From NCBI GenBank assembly GCA_023853785.1, contig JAJIRX010000230.1, positions 1-53,025 on the forward strand: 53,025 nucleotides of DNA, given 5' to 3'. Under the pieces are notes generated by a model. It did not search any database. It saw only the letters and a list, made by a program, of their open reading frames with translations, and had not been told where the DNA came from. Source of the DNA: Psilocybe azurescens (Eukaryota; Basidiomycota; Agaricomycetes; Agaricales; Agrocybaceae). Made by a program: the position numbers and the translations under genes. How positions within the stretch are numbered: the first letter of the stretch is position 1; each line of letters opens with the position of its first letter. Below are positions 10,861 through 21,417 of the stretch, one piece after another.

Positions 10861-13060
10861 TACTTGACTTTGCATCCGACATCATTATAGTTAATAGTGG
10901 ACTTGTGAACTGGCCCATGGGATATGAAACTGATGGTATCAAAATAAACTGTGATTTCCAATGTTTCCAAACAGAAGAATTTTGGTCCCATGTTGCCAAC
11001 ACTGAAATATATAAATGTGGTGTTGATTTTGCTGCTTGACTACCTGCAAAAATGTTGCAAACTGTACAGCATTGTTCAAATACAGTATTAGATCTGGATG
11101 TTGGTTTCTCTAAAACTATTTTCAGATTTATTTATTTTTACTTGGAGTATATTTCTCACCTTTTTCAACCAGTTTTCTGTGATTTTTAACAAATATGAAC
11201 ACTCAATCCTGGTCCCAATAAGGTTTATAGCCTCAATCCAGAATAGCAATTTGTTGCACATAAACTTTTCTAGGCAGTTGACCAAGTCACATATGATTTT
11301 CTCTGTTCCTTTAGCTTGCACAAGATGTCTAGCCCAATACTGTGATGCATACTGTAGCTTTACTGGAATATTATTTTCCACACAAGTATAGAGATCAGCT
11401 ACTTCTGAATCAAACAGATATGATGATTCAAGTTTGCATATATTGAAACACAAAACATTCATAATAGAAAAGCATTGATGGGCTAAAATTTTGTGCTGTG
11501 TAGATGTGTTGCAAGTTACATTTATTTCAATTTCTTGACTAGGTTGGCCATTTGGAGTGATGTAGAATTTGAGCATTGCTCTATCCTGATCAAAGATAAA
11601 GTCATGAAAGGAAGTGTGATACCAATAAATATTATTATCTTTGGAAATATATAGAACTGCATGTAAAGCTTTAATGACTGTCTGGACTGTGTCTTCCTGG
11701 GTATCACTGAGTGCAGCTACAACAGACATATCAATCCTGCTTTCTGCACAGAGCACAGTATGGAGGATCTGCAAATTCTCAGCACGGACAAACTCATTCC
11801 AAAAAGCAATTTTCAAAATATTTTCATACAGCTCATCCAGAGGTAATTTGTTGCTTGCCTGAATTGCTTTTGGCCATTCACTTAAAAGCTTCTGCAACTG
11901 CTTAACCTTTTGAGAAGGAGAGAAAGGTGAAGCAATCTCACAACAGTGACAGCATAAATAAAAATCCACTTGCTTGATCAGCTAGTGTTTCCACCTCTGG
12001 AACACTCTTTATATCTGGTAATGCTTCATGGAGGTATTTTCTGATATCCTCTTGAATATTAAAACAGTTAACTTCATGAAGCTTGAAAACAGCATTTTCA
12101 GATAACTCCTTGCACAATTCAATGAATGCAGGCTCAGGCCAACTTGTCACAAGAAACTTTATCCCCTTCAGCTTACCCAACTGAACAACACGAAGAAGTT
12201 CTTTCAGAAAGTCTATTCCATGATCATTCTCATCAAGAGCATCAACAACAACCACAGAAGCTGGAAGGCCAACCCGGCTAGCAATAGAAGCCTCCCATGG
12301 CTTCACAAACAGTTTGTCCATCTGACGCTGCAAGATAGCATGTACAACCTGTGAGTCTGTCTCCAGGACATGTAGAACTTCAGCTGTAAATGAGGAGAAG
12401 CGTTCAGCAAGGTCCCAGCACAGTGTTGGGATAAGGAGCTTTGAGTACTTGGTATCAAGCTGCTGTGAACAGAAAAAAGAGGAAAATGGAACATCATTGT
12501 CCTTTAGCTGCTGGCAGACAGTATAGGCAATTGTGGTTTTTCCCAATCCTCCCAATCCACTAAGCCAATATACAGGTGAGGCTTTTTCCGGAGTTGGTCT
12601 CCTTTGCCCACTCCATAATCTGGTTAATGATATCAACATGTGTGTTCTTTGTGCATGGGCCACACGAGGCTTTGTCAATGTTGATGGCAGCATCAAAAGC
12701 GGCATCATTAGAACAAAATAGCTGCTGAAAAACTACATGCTACGAAAAGCATTTGAATGATATCCTCCTCAATCATAAACAAGATATGACATACCTTGAG
12801 AATATCACAAGTGTTCCTTTCCACCTGTAGACCGAGATCAACCTGAAGAGGAATTTACAAACATATTTATATGACATGGTAGAAATTGCATGCCTGGAAT
12901 TGATTCAGTGCATCACCGATGGTCCGGTATGATGAAATGAGCTTTCCTGTGTCTACGCTGCTTGTAGCCATTCTGGAAAACAGTCCAGGTTCTTGCATGG
13001 CTTCTATCTTCTTGGTTTCCTTATTCAGTGACCTATACGGGCTCGTATTAGCAATCACGC

Positions 13061-13749
13061 TGATACGCACTGCAGTCCCCTATACTCAGTAAACCCATTT
13101 TCCAAGTTTTCCACACTATTTCGAGGATTCAAATTGTCTACCAACATCTACTAAAGTCCTCCAGAGTACGACCGAAGCCAATCAAAGGTAACCAAGGCCC
13201 AACCAAACACCCCTTTGTCACTAAACACCTCAAAACACCTTGGCTAGTCTTTACAGAGCATACCTGCAGTTTTGGATGATTTCTAATAGGTTTCGATATT
13301 TGTTTTAATTCATTTCCTTTTCTCTGCGCTACTCTGTACCATTTCCTGCTCCCCCTTTGCTTGTTTAATTCCTTTTCTGCTTTGATTAAACCCTTTAGAG
13401 TCTCAAGTTCTACCTATATAAGCTTATATGTAGTCTACTTTGAAATAGAACCTCATATCCCTGGTATATCGTTGTATCTCACCGTCTCGAACTCAGAAAC
13501 CGCGTCCTCGTAACTCATTAGCACTCTCACCTCGTATTCAGCCCTTGAACATCGTATATCGTCACTCGGTCTCCCTATCAAGCCTTGTATAAGTTAGTAC
13601 ACTTCAACGTCCGACTCCTCATCACTGCCTATGCTCCTGAAACCTTGATTTGCAACCCTCAGAGCCACTCATTGCAAAGTAGCTTGCCCAACCCCTTTAC
13701 TTTAATTTGTTTGTGTTTTGTGCACGGCACACCGCTTGTAGGCATATCA
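13061..13749. mobile_element. 689-bp insertion in NLR1 exon 3, solo-LTR-like
   Basis: Absent from the equivalent exons of NLR2 and NLR3, where the coding sequence VVNTFRSV-IANKS runs through. The insert starts TGATACGC and ends GCATATCA, so it has TG..CA ends inside short imperfect inverted repeats. Flanks show an imperfect 4-bp duplication (minus strand GTGT / GCGT). Inside there is a TATATAAG box near 13,415, but no coding domain. These are features of a solo LTR, though a MITE with short ends is possible. It splits the helical-bundle exon and introduces stops in frame. Confidence 0.65.
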
Positions 13750-14670
13750 ACACTTCGAAAGGTATTAACAACAGAAATATATCGAGTGAGTCTCTCTACC
13801 ATCTCATTCAATGATTTATGATCCTTCAAATTGTCCAATCTTGTGGTAAGCACTGACACCAATTGACCGATGTTTTCCAAGATCCGTGTCATCTCATCGT
13901 GGTTGTCAGACGAGTTCTATTCATGGAGTAAGTCGAGTGTCTCTGTCAATAACAGCACACACGCACCTGGTATGTCTTAACGCACAAAACTACACCACCA
14001 ATGGCCACTTGCAGGGGAGGAAAACCCACTGATACTTCCTTAAGAACCTTGAGAAACACATTGGCACCCTTCAAAACAATGGGGATGTTTTCCTTGGCTT
14101 AGGCAAGAGTTGAGTGCTAACACAGTGAGATCATGTGTCACTGACTTACCTTTATGAAGTGAGGATGGAGCACCGCCAGAAGAGCCTGCACCGGCCACTG
14201 ATGCTGATGCAGGAGAGGTGGGAGCAGGAACTACCGCTGATGCAGGAGCGGCTGCAGGGGCAGGGGCTGCCACTGATAGTGGAGGGGCTGTGGGGGCTGT
14301 GGGGGCAGGGGAAGGGATTGTTGCTGCGATGGAATGACCCACAGAGGCAGGGGCAGCTGCTGAGGCCAGCAGGGTTGCAGAGGATGTTAGAGCCACTGAA
14401 ATCAGACGGGCAGTCGACTGTGTGACTGTGTTGTGCCTGGAAGGAGGAGCTGCCATGGTCAAAATTGGTGTAGATGCTCCAGAGGTCGATCCTCTAGGGC
14501 TTTGCGTCGTTGCTTGTGCATTTCCTGGCAAAGGTGAGCTGCTTCGTGGGGATTCTATGCGACCGCAAACTTTGTCACGCAATTTGGCTGGGAATTTAGC
14601 TGCTTTCGAGAGCAAACTGGTCTTTTTCTTGTTAGGCATATCGTGGTCTGGTAGAAAGTGGGGTGGTATC

Positions 14671-15483
14671 ACTGCTGGCTGACCAGTGTAAGTAAAACTT
14701 ACAGCAAATTAAATACAGAACTTATGTAAGAATTGCTGTAAGTATGACATACAGCACTTCTGTTTGAAAATAATACAGATAACAAACAGATATTCTGTTC
14801 AGTGGCTGTAAGTTAAACAAACAGTATTTCTGTTTTCTAGCTGTAAGTCAATAATACACCTGAATAAAGAGAATTTCTATTCTTTGTCTATTTTTAAATA
14901 TACAGAATAGCTGTATGTAATTGCTGTATGTTATACAAACACAAGTTCTGTAAAGAAAACTTATAGTCAAAGTACAGAATTTCTGTTTGTTTACTTACAG
15001 AATTTATGTATATAATTGCTGTATATAAAACTTACACCAAAATATACAGTATTTGACTTGCTCAGGTATATTTCGGTGTAAGTTTTACATACAGCAATTA
15101 TATACATAAATTCTGTAAGTAAAACAAACAGAAATTCTGTACTTTGACTGTAAGTTTTCTTTACAGAACTTGTGTTTGTATAACATACAGCAATTACATA
15201 CACAATATCTGTATGTTTTACATACAGCAATTACATACAGCTATTCTGTATATTTAACAAATAGACAAAGAATAGAAATTCTCTTTATTCAGGTGTATTA
15301 TTGACTTACAGCTTAGAAACAGAAATACTGTTTGTTTAACTTACAGCCACCGAACAGAATATCTGTTTGTTATCTGTATTATTTTCAAACAGAAGTGCTG
15401 TATGTCATACTTACAGCAATTCTTACATAAGTTCTATATTTAATTCGCTGTAAGTTTTACTTACACTGGTCGGCACCAGCAGT
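14671..15483. mobile_element. 813-bp foldback (palindromic) element with 5-bp duplication GTATC
   Basis: The left arm (14,671-15,046) and right arm (15,067-15,483) are near-perfect reverse complements, joined by a loop of about 20 nt. Ends read ACTGCTGGCTGACCAGTG and CACTGGTCGGCACCAGCAGT. The host sequence GTATC is duplicated on both sides (14,666-14,670 and 15,484-15,488). Copy C has the same site unfilled (GTGGTATCGATAATCGG when read in this orientation). The right arm has an extra 36-bp or so tandem unit around 15,195-15,235. The arms are built from recurring CTGTAAGT, ACAGAAT and CTGTATGT words. No protein is encoded. It sits 32 bp upstream of the NLR1 ATG, so it would lie in the promoter or 5' leader. 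Confidence 0.9.
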
Positions 15484-15780
15484 GTATCGATAATCGGTGC
15501 GTGAGAGGCTTTCGCACACGTGTTGTTGAAGATAGAAATATCCTGACAAGACGGACAGGCGGTGCGCTTCCACCGATATCACTGGCATTATGTATTAAAG
15601 ACCTACAGAGTAGCGACATCGCCAACTACAAGATAGGCCGTAATTAATTCGCCAGCGACCATTCGTCAATCAAATGATATCAAGGCCAATTCATCGGGCT
15701 ATGTTTTTGCTGAAAGATTTGTAGTACCACTGGCACTTTCACATCCGATGGGTGCCGGATGTAGAGTCGATCATCCAAGC

Positions 15781-16107
15781 TTAGCATCGACGGTCTATTG
15801 GTACTTCTATGGATGAGCTGATGTGTAAATTAGCGCCCGTGCGATTATTCTCAAAGTTACTAAGGCGTTCAACCACGAACAGTCTTGATACATCGACGAA
15901 TCCCACTTCACCGATGCGAACTGGGAATGTAAGAATCAAACTACTGATAGTCACAATATTCATATAGCGAATACAGCGCTTCCGATTTACGAAGGAAGCA
16001 AGCAACTGTAATAGAACAGAACGGATTGCGCGTCTCATGAAGCTTCGCACCAAAGTGGCAATGACGTTGCATTCATATAAAGAAACGAAAGCGCATACGT
16101 GACACAT
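15781..16107 (-). CDS. Conserved ORF upstream of NLR1, unknown function (possibly an exon)
   Basis: A 108-codon ORF whose counterparts stay open at the same place in copy B (30,482-30,817) and copy C (44,300-44,659). Shared features are SFMRRAI, LLxSFVSRKRCIRY, a hydrophobic stretch around SLILTFPV, VSRL, and SSIDKVRSTNRPSML, the last truncated here by a shift (SSIEVPIDRRC). The orientation is the same as the NLR. Frames upstream contain stops, so if it is coding it is an exon or a small gene. No family recognised. Copies B and C extend it past STNRPSML to IRHPSDVN. Conservation of openness over three diverged copies is the only support. Confidence 0.3.
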   Translation of the reverse strand: MCHVCAFVSLYECNVIATLVRSFMRRAIRSVLLQLLASFVNRKRCIRYMNIVTISSLILTFPVRIGEVGFVDVSRLFVVERLSNFENNRTGANLHISSSIEVPIDRRC

Positions 16108-16440
16108 CCCAGTGTTCCATTCATGTTTAGAGTCTTGTGTCCAAAACCCGAGATGTCAACGCGTTACAAATGATTAGTAAACGACGGCAAGAGGGTACCT
16201 GTGTAATGAAAACAGAATACCAACAGGGCACACCTACAAGATACTTTTGAACGAATAGAAAATTGAATCGATGGATACCTGGTGGTCGATGAAAAATACG
16301 AATAACGAGATATCAAGTGGCATTTAAACTCACAGATCAAATATGGGAGGCCAAGTTTTTGGTTATAGTGTAGATTTGGAATTGAATGAGGGGAGAATGA
16401 GGGTGTGGATACATATCAGGAGACGTCAATATGTTCACAA

Positions 16441-16726
16441 CTATCTCAAAAAAACACATACTGTAGACCGGGCAATATTATGGATTAGACAGGGTGCACC
16501 AGGTGGTGATTGATGAGTCTCCCTATTGCTCCCTAGAACAAATTGTCGGAATGGAACCTTTCTCAGACAATAAAGGTTCTTTGTCAAATAGACAGCGTCT
16601 ATATTGTAAGAATGTAAGGTAGAAAGTGAGAGCTGTATAAACGAGCATATGGCCAACAAGACTCAGACCGACAGTGTCACTCCGAGCTACAAAAGACGCG
16701 AAGATTCCTGAATATTCTTCAGCCAT
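16441..16726 (-). pseudogene. Fragmentary ORF with one hydrophobic segment, conserved in the three spacers
   Basis: Read on the minus strand as MAEEYSGIFASFVARSDTVGLSLVGHMLVYTALTFYLTFLQ, followed by YRRCLFDKEPLLSEKGSIPTICSREQ. The same text occurs in copy B (31,293-31,475) and in copy C (43,640-43,830, with a stop after LTFLQ). VGLSLVGHMLVYTALTFYLTFL looks like one membrane span. In copy C it is preceded by VGERLLWSIEERQAVINK. No full gene could be assembled. It may be part of a decayed membrane-protein gene, or 5' leader of the NLR transcript. Confidence 0.3.
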
Positions 16727-16924
16727 GTCTACACTCCCGCCTCCACACTCTTTTTACATTGCGGAAAGACGTGTCATATAGATATAACGTACCTTGTTGA
16801 TAACAGCCTGACGCTCCTCTATACACCACAACAGCCGTTCCCCTACAGAAGAATGCTGGAATGCTCTGCTTAAATAACCAATAGAGTATCAGCTCTGTTT
16901 CAATCTAATTTGGTGACCTTGAAT

Positions 16925-17320
16925 CTATGGTTTTGTTTCGCTGTCCTTTTTCGTGCTTGTGGTAGTCTCTGACACATATTGGAGCCTATGAGAAACCCCT
17001 GACGTATTGCCTCGCCGCAGTAAGGAGAATATCAAGCAATATACGGTTACAGATGTCTGCGATGACCTACATATACTGCGTAAAGCCTGCATGCACTTCC
17101 CTATGGGCCTAAGTCAACGAACCACCTTCCGTTGGTGGCGTCTCCAGGCGGCAGGGGGTAAGTACGCTAGCCGTCATTGTGGTTTGTGGGGATTGTTTCA
17201 TGTTTCCCAGGGAGTCGATGGTCATGCTCGGAGCTTGACTTAGAAGATAGGTGTAAACGGGATGTAGGTAGTAGTCAGCTTACGCTGTATATTTTGTCAG
17301 GAACGGTGGATACGATAATC
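16925..17320 (+). pseudogene. Gene X relic, unknown function, with conserved intron
   Basis: Plus-strand reading IYGFVSLSFFVLVVVSDTYWSL, then a TGA (TGG in copy B), then RRSKENIKQYTVTDVCDDLHILRKACMHFPMGLSQRTTFRWWRLQAAG up to 17,157. An intron of 53 nt (17,158-17,210; GTAAGT..TTTCCCAG) follows, then GSRWSCSELDLEDRCKRD. Copy B has the same exon and splice signals (31,660-32,030). Copy C keeps the exon (minus 43,450-43,230) but has lost the acceptor. Exon text and splice sites agreeing in copies point to a genuine ancestral gene with an N-terminal hydrophobic segment. The family is unknown to me. Confidence 0.4.
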
Positions 17321-18637
17321 TCTTGAACTTCTGCCGCTGTGATTCGGCCCTGGACAACGCGAAGTGTTTGGGCACCCGGCGCTGCTGACTGAGGTTTCAG
17401 AGAGTCAAGAGGTCGCAGCGAAGCAAAAACAAGACTGCTGGACGCATTTTCAAAGTAATCTTCAAGGTAAGTACAGGGGATGAAGGACACGAGGAAGTTG
17501 GATCGACGCAAAAGAGAAAGCGGGATTTGATGGTGATATGTTCAAGTTCCGCATTTCTCTGCAGTCTTATCTTATCTGTGACCTGTCTACTATCTGTCGC
17601 GTCAAACTTGCTTGAGTTTCCTCAACAATTCCTAAGCAATTCCTCAATCTCGCCTCAATATATAAGAACACAAGCTGTGAGCTTGTTCGATGAACTATGT
17701 GCGCCCGTATACTCACAAAACCCACGCAATCTCAGTCGAATAATGGCTATCCGCCTTTTAGATTGACGTACAACAGATGATCTTCGAACGAGCCGTACTT
17801 TTCACACAGACGATTTCACAAACAGTCGGACATACATTGTAAAGTGGTTACTACAAACTTAATACAGGAAATAATATTGCCCATCATTACGACTCGTAAA
17901 CGACATTTCATTCAGAAGGCAACGAACTCAATGGCAGAGTGGAAAGAAAAGGAAGAGAGGAGAATAACGACATGACACAAAAAAAAGAAAGAAGGAAAGA
18001 AAGACAGAAAGCTACACTGGGTTATATCCATAATAGGCGACATCACATTAGGATCTCGAATCGAATACGAAGGACTAAATATTAATGAGCAAAGAAATCT
18101 GAGTCTAAGTAAGAGCTTGCGGATTTCAAAAGAAAAGGCGCGTCCCACTGATATTTTGTAAATATGCCTTTGGAAGAACAAGAGGCGAGAAGGATAAGCA
18201 ATGGAAAAGTGGTGGAGATGGATGTTTATCGATGATGATTATGCAATGGCTAGTTGGTGGAAGGTTTTCGGAATATGGGAAAAGGGCCAGTAAGGGGTGC
18301 TAGACAGGGTTCGGGCCATGATTGAACGAAGGAGACGGGGAAACTATGAAGAATTGTAGATATATCGGCAAGGTGCTGCAAGTGTACTCGGAAAGACGGA
18401 AAGACGGAAATTTGGAAAGGGCGATGAGGAAATTACTAGCATTGGCCCTTGAGACGTGGGTTGAATCGAATCAGCAAGAAAATCAAAAAATCTACCAGAA
18501 AAATGTCAGGTTCAACAAATCAAACCAATGGAAAAAGATGAATACTCCAAGAAAAATCTAGATGAAAAGCGTCAAATGTAACAAATCAAACCATGAAAGA
18601 AAAAAGTAAATACTCACCATTTAGCGAAGGGGGTATC

Positions 18638-21417
18638 TTAATTCGTTCCTCCGGCTTGCGCAGCAGGCGCATATCCCGCCCCTCCAGCATCACCAGCATA
18701 AGGCCGTCCCGAGATCTTCTGCTCAGAAAGCCCCGAATTCCAGTTCGAATCCGATAGCGGCAAATGCATCGGTGAGTTCGCACCAGGCGCGCTCATTCTC
18801 CTCCGCCTCCGCTCCGACAAGCTCGCCACAACACGATCAGCATGGCTCGTCGCCAACAACGCATTCTTGGCAGCCATCTCGTTAGGCTGAGAAGCAGTTG
18901 GGGCGCTCCAGCCCACCAGCTGACGATTCTTCGATCCCTCCTGATTTTCTTCACCTGCAAAGCCCAAGAACGCCCGCTTTGAGTTGACAGGGCCGAGCAT
19001 CTGCGATGGAAGGCCCTTGAAGGAGGGCCTCAGCAAGTCCTGATGGTTCGAACTTGCTCTATCGGAATCGTCGACGGCCAACGAAGATCCACAAGATTGA
19101 CCCCCGATTGCGGGACTCGCGCTTTCCTCTTTCTTCATTACAAACGCGACCCGACCGGCGGGAGCTGAAGGCGGAGCTGGATACTGGTTCGTGGATCCGG
19201 CGGTATTAGTCGACGACCCTCCGAAAGCGTCGGCCAAAGATGACGAGATCGAATTGGTTGACGGATCCACGGCACTTCTGGGTCTTGCTCCATACTACAA
19301 AAGAGTGCGTCAACTTCTACACCGGAAACCAAAGCAAGAAAGACCATACACTACTGGAAACGTTTCCTCGCCCCCGGATAGGCCTCCTGATTTGCAGATT
19401 CAAATTGGTCGGGGCCTTCCTTGCCAAAACCGCGGCCTTATACGACCCCAAATCTTCACGATTCCCATGCAGCGTAGTACGAATGGACGACATCGGGCCA
19501 ATCTTGCCATCTCTGTCCCTCTCCCCACCAGCATTCACGTTGCCGGAAGGCTGTCCGTCCGAGTAAAAACGATGACGCTCCATAACCGGCGTCTTCGTAG
19601 CAGGCAATGACGCAACTCTCGGTCTCCTATACGGCGTCACACCTTGTTCGATGCCGTCGTCGTCGATGACGCATTCGATCCCTACGAATCTCCCAGTCCC
19701 AGCCCACTGGCAGCCGGCCCAGGCCCACTCAGTGGCATGCGCGTGTACTGCTTCCAGAACTCCTGCAGCTCCCTCGTGTCTGTCTCCCGTGATGGCGTCG
19801 GGAGCGGCGGGAGCTTCGCTTCCAACACCGTAGAGGGTAACTGCAGTAGCCCACCCGCCGACGACTGTTGCTTCATACGCATCGCCGTGTCTCCTGGCCC
19901 AGCAAATCTCTACTCCGATGGCGCGCTTGGTGGTTATATGCGTGCTGCGGGTCCGAGAAGAACGGCTGGCCGTCGACAGCGAGCCCAGTGACGACATTGG
20001 GGTCATCGAGAGACATGAAGCCGAACGCGGACGGGGGCATGTATTCAGCCGGTGCGAATGACTTCGGATAACATGCGAAAGTACGGTGTCGGTCGTCTTG
20101 CGGCGTGTATCTTCCTTGTAATCTGCCTCGGCCATGGTTGCCTCCTCGGCGAATGGTGTTGCTGAGATGAGGACGAGGACGTCGAGGCTGCATCAGATCT
20201 ATCTGAGATCAACCCAAGATTGTAACCAACCCGGACAAATGAATAAATCAGTAAAAGTGAAAAATGCGCATGTATTCTCCGCTCCGCACATATGCCAAGA
20301 TCAAAACAGCCTGACATACGCCCTTCCCATTCCTTCCGCCAATATAAAAGGGAATATCCGAAAGTCGCAAAGACCTCCAGAAGAACCCAAAAACCACTCC
20401 TCAGTTCGCGGAGGAATGATCCCAGCAAACTGCCTGAACCTCCTTCGCTATAGCTCCACTACCAACAGAGAAGCAAAAAAAAGAGAAAAACAAAAAGAAC
20501 GAATGATGAACCGGCCAAAAAAACACGCCATGACGCAGTCCAAAACATAACGTGCAATCCAAACATAGGACCACATCGCATTGTCGAGAAGAGGGGGATC
20601 AAGTTTTGTATGTTACGATCCACAATCACCCACTAACTTTCCGCAAAAATGTAAATCCCAGAACGCAGAACGCAAAATCCCATCCCAAACGAAAATCCGG
20701 CGTAATAACACCTGTCGTTTCGTTTCATGAAACAAGAAAGGAAGGGAGTGGGATGGCGTATATGCGCCCTTTTCCAAGGTGGAAATACACGCCCGTAGTT
20801 GCAAGCCGTGATCAACCCAACCGCCCATCGCGACATCCCGTCTTAGCCCAAGAAGACACAGTAAACCAGAGAAGAAACAAGCGAAGAAAGAAAGAATATA
20901 AATAGAGTTTGAAACGAAAGAAGGAATAGTTATGTCTCTGAACGTTCCTAAATAGGAGGGAAGTAGACAAAAAGAGAGGAAAGAAAAATGTCGAAGACGA
21001 ACGATAAAATGAAAAGAAACAAACGCTACCAAAACCGAAATGCAAGATTAAATCCAAAAAGCACTCACATCATACATCGCCTGGTGGTGGTGCTGCTGTT
21101 CAAGCCTCCGCTGCTGCTGATGCCCGCGCCCATCATCCCCATCCCCAACGGCAAATGCACACTCGAGCTCGTCGCACGGCTCAGTATCGTATGCGAGCCA
21201 TCGCCATCACTCCCACCGCTATACTCGTACTCGTATTCATTTCCCCTCCCACTCCTCCACCAAAGTCACTCCTGACCAGATTCATCGATCCCCGGCGGTC
21301 CGAAGAGGTTGGCCGACCGCGATCGCGGCTGCTGTTTGCCCCACTGGAGTCGGTTCTGGTGCTGTCGCTGCCGGTCCCGGAGGAGGACGCACCGGGGTAG
21401 AGCAGGGTCATGGACAT
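18638..21417 (-). CDS. Y1: Ser/Pro/Gly-rich protein of unknown function, multi-exon, some frame breaks
   Basis: The 5'-most block (21,417-21,069) reads MSMTLLYPGASSSGTGSDSTRTDSSG.., then in a shifted frame NEYEYEYSGGSDGDGSHTILSR.., ending at a good donor GTGAGT at 21,068. The next recognised part (from about 20,235) has ISDRSDAASTSSSSSQQHHS, TPQDDRHRTFACY, FGFMSLDDPNVVTGLAVDGQPFF, then KLPPLPTPSRETDTRELQEFWKQYTRMPLSGPGP, and finally MDPSTNSISSSLADAFGG..RVVASLSERRRRRMSAPGANSPMHLPL..GGTN (19,270-18,638). The block containing EFWKQYMRTPLSGPG is the most conserved among the three copies. There are no membrane spans. Low-complexity Ser/Pro composition, a basic SERRRRRMS stretch and Asp-rich patches suggest a nuclear or regulatory protein; that is inference. 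Frames change several times between 19,900 and 19,300, so introns or shifts remain unresolved. The alternative C-terminus RKPEERIKIPPSLN ends at a donor GTGAGT near 18,617. Confidence 0.55.

Larger units (their letters stand above)
9391..14639 (-). pseudogene. NLR1: NACHT-WD40 STAND receptor, disrupted
   Basis: Exons inferred by splice sites and comparison with NLR3: 14,639-14,150 (MPNKKKTSLLSKAAK, Pro/Ala-rich leader), 14,097-13,967, 13,916-13,750 plus 13,060-12,894 (one exon split by an insertion), 12,842-12,795, 12,739-11,160, and 11,109-9,391. Domains: helical bundle (VLENIGQL..RSLNKE..EAMQEPGLFSRMA), NACHT with Walker A GLGGLGKTT, Walker B VVVVDALDEND and TSWPEP, a helical linker (STPHLYIS), ten WD40 repeats, and a C-tail GWIISTSNRLMWIP. 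The sensor-2-like TSRPEP motif has R to W here. Lesions: the LTR-like insertion; an extra T at 12,583-12,587 just before Walker A; missing bases in T runs at 11,961-11,965, 11,048-11,052 and 9,473-9,477; an extra G at 9,812-9,814 in WD40. The intron-3 donor is GC. Probably a dead gene unless the homopolymer shifts are artefacts; the insertion alone disrupts it. Confidence 0.85.
15484..18600. other. Spacer between NLR1 and Y1 (copy A of the conserved spacer)
   Basis: This spacer is conserved in copy B (30,236-33,290) and, inverted and shortened, in copy C (42,906-44,902). The part next to the NLR (15,484-15,780) should hold the NLR promoter; a CACACGTG word at 15,515-15,522 is kept in the other copies as CACACGTGT. 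Two conserved ORF sets (15,781-16,726 minus; 16,925-17,320 plus) are listed separately. From 17,330 to 18,600 I see conserved but interrupted ORFs on both strands (for example minus 17,275-17,511, SAAPGAQTLRVVQGRITAAEVQEII) that I cannot assign. A purine-rich tract spans 17,940-18,010. Confidence 0.55.

Noticed and set aside
13585..13821. 78-codon plus ORF over the insertion in NLR1
   Set aside because: It spans the boundary between the LTR-like insertion and antisense NLR coding sequence, so it cannot be an ancestral gene.
14991..15230. 79-codon ORF inside the foldback element
   Set aside because: It runs across the palindrome centre, is low in complexity and is explained by the repeated CTGTATGT words.
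19317..20135. 272-codon minus ORF (MAEADYKEDTRRKTTD..) as the true Y1 frame
   Set aside because: The conserved text (FGFMSLDDPNV, LPPLPTPSRETDTRELQEFWKQY) lies in other frames in all three copies; this frame is conserved only in parts, so I did not use it as the gene model.
20134..20905. Plus-strand ORFs of 117-138 codons
   Set aside because: Lys/Arg-rich, antisense to the Y1 5' region, no splice-supported or conserved counterpart in copies B and C.
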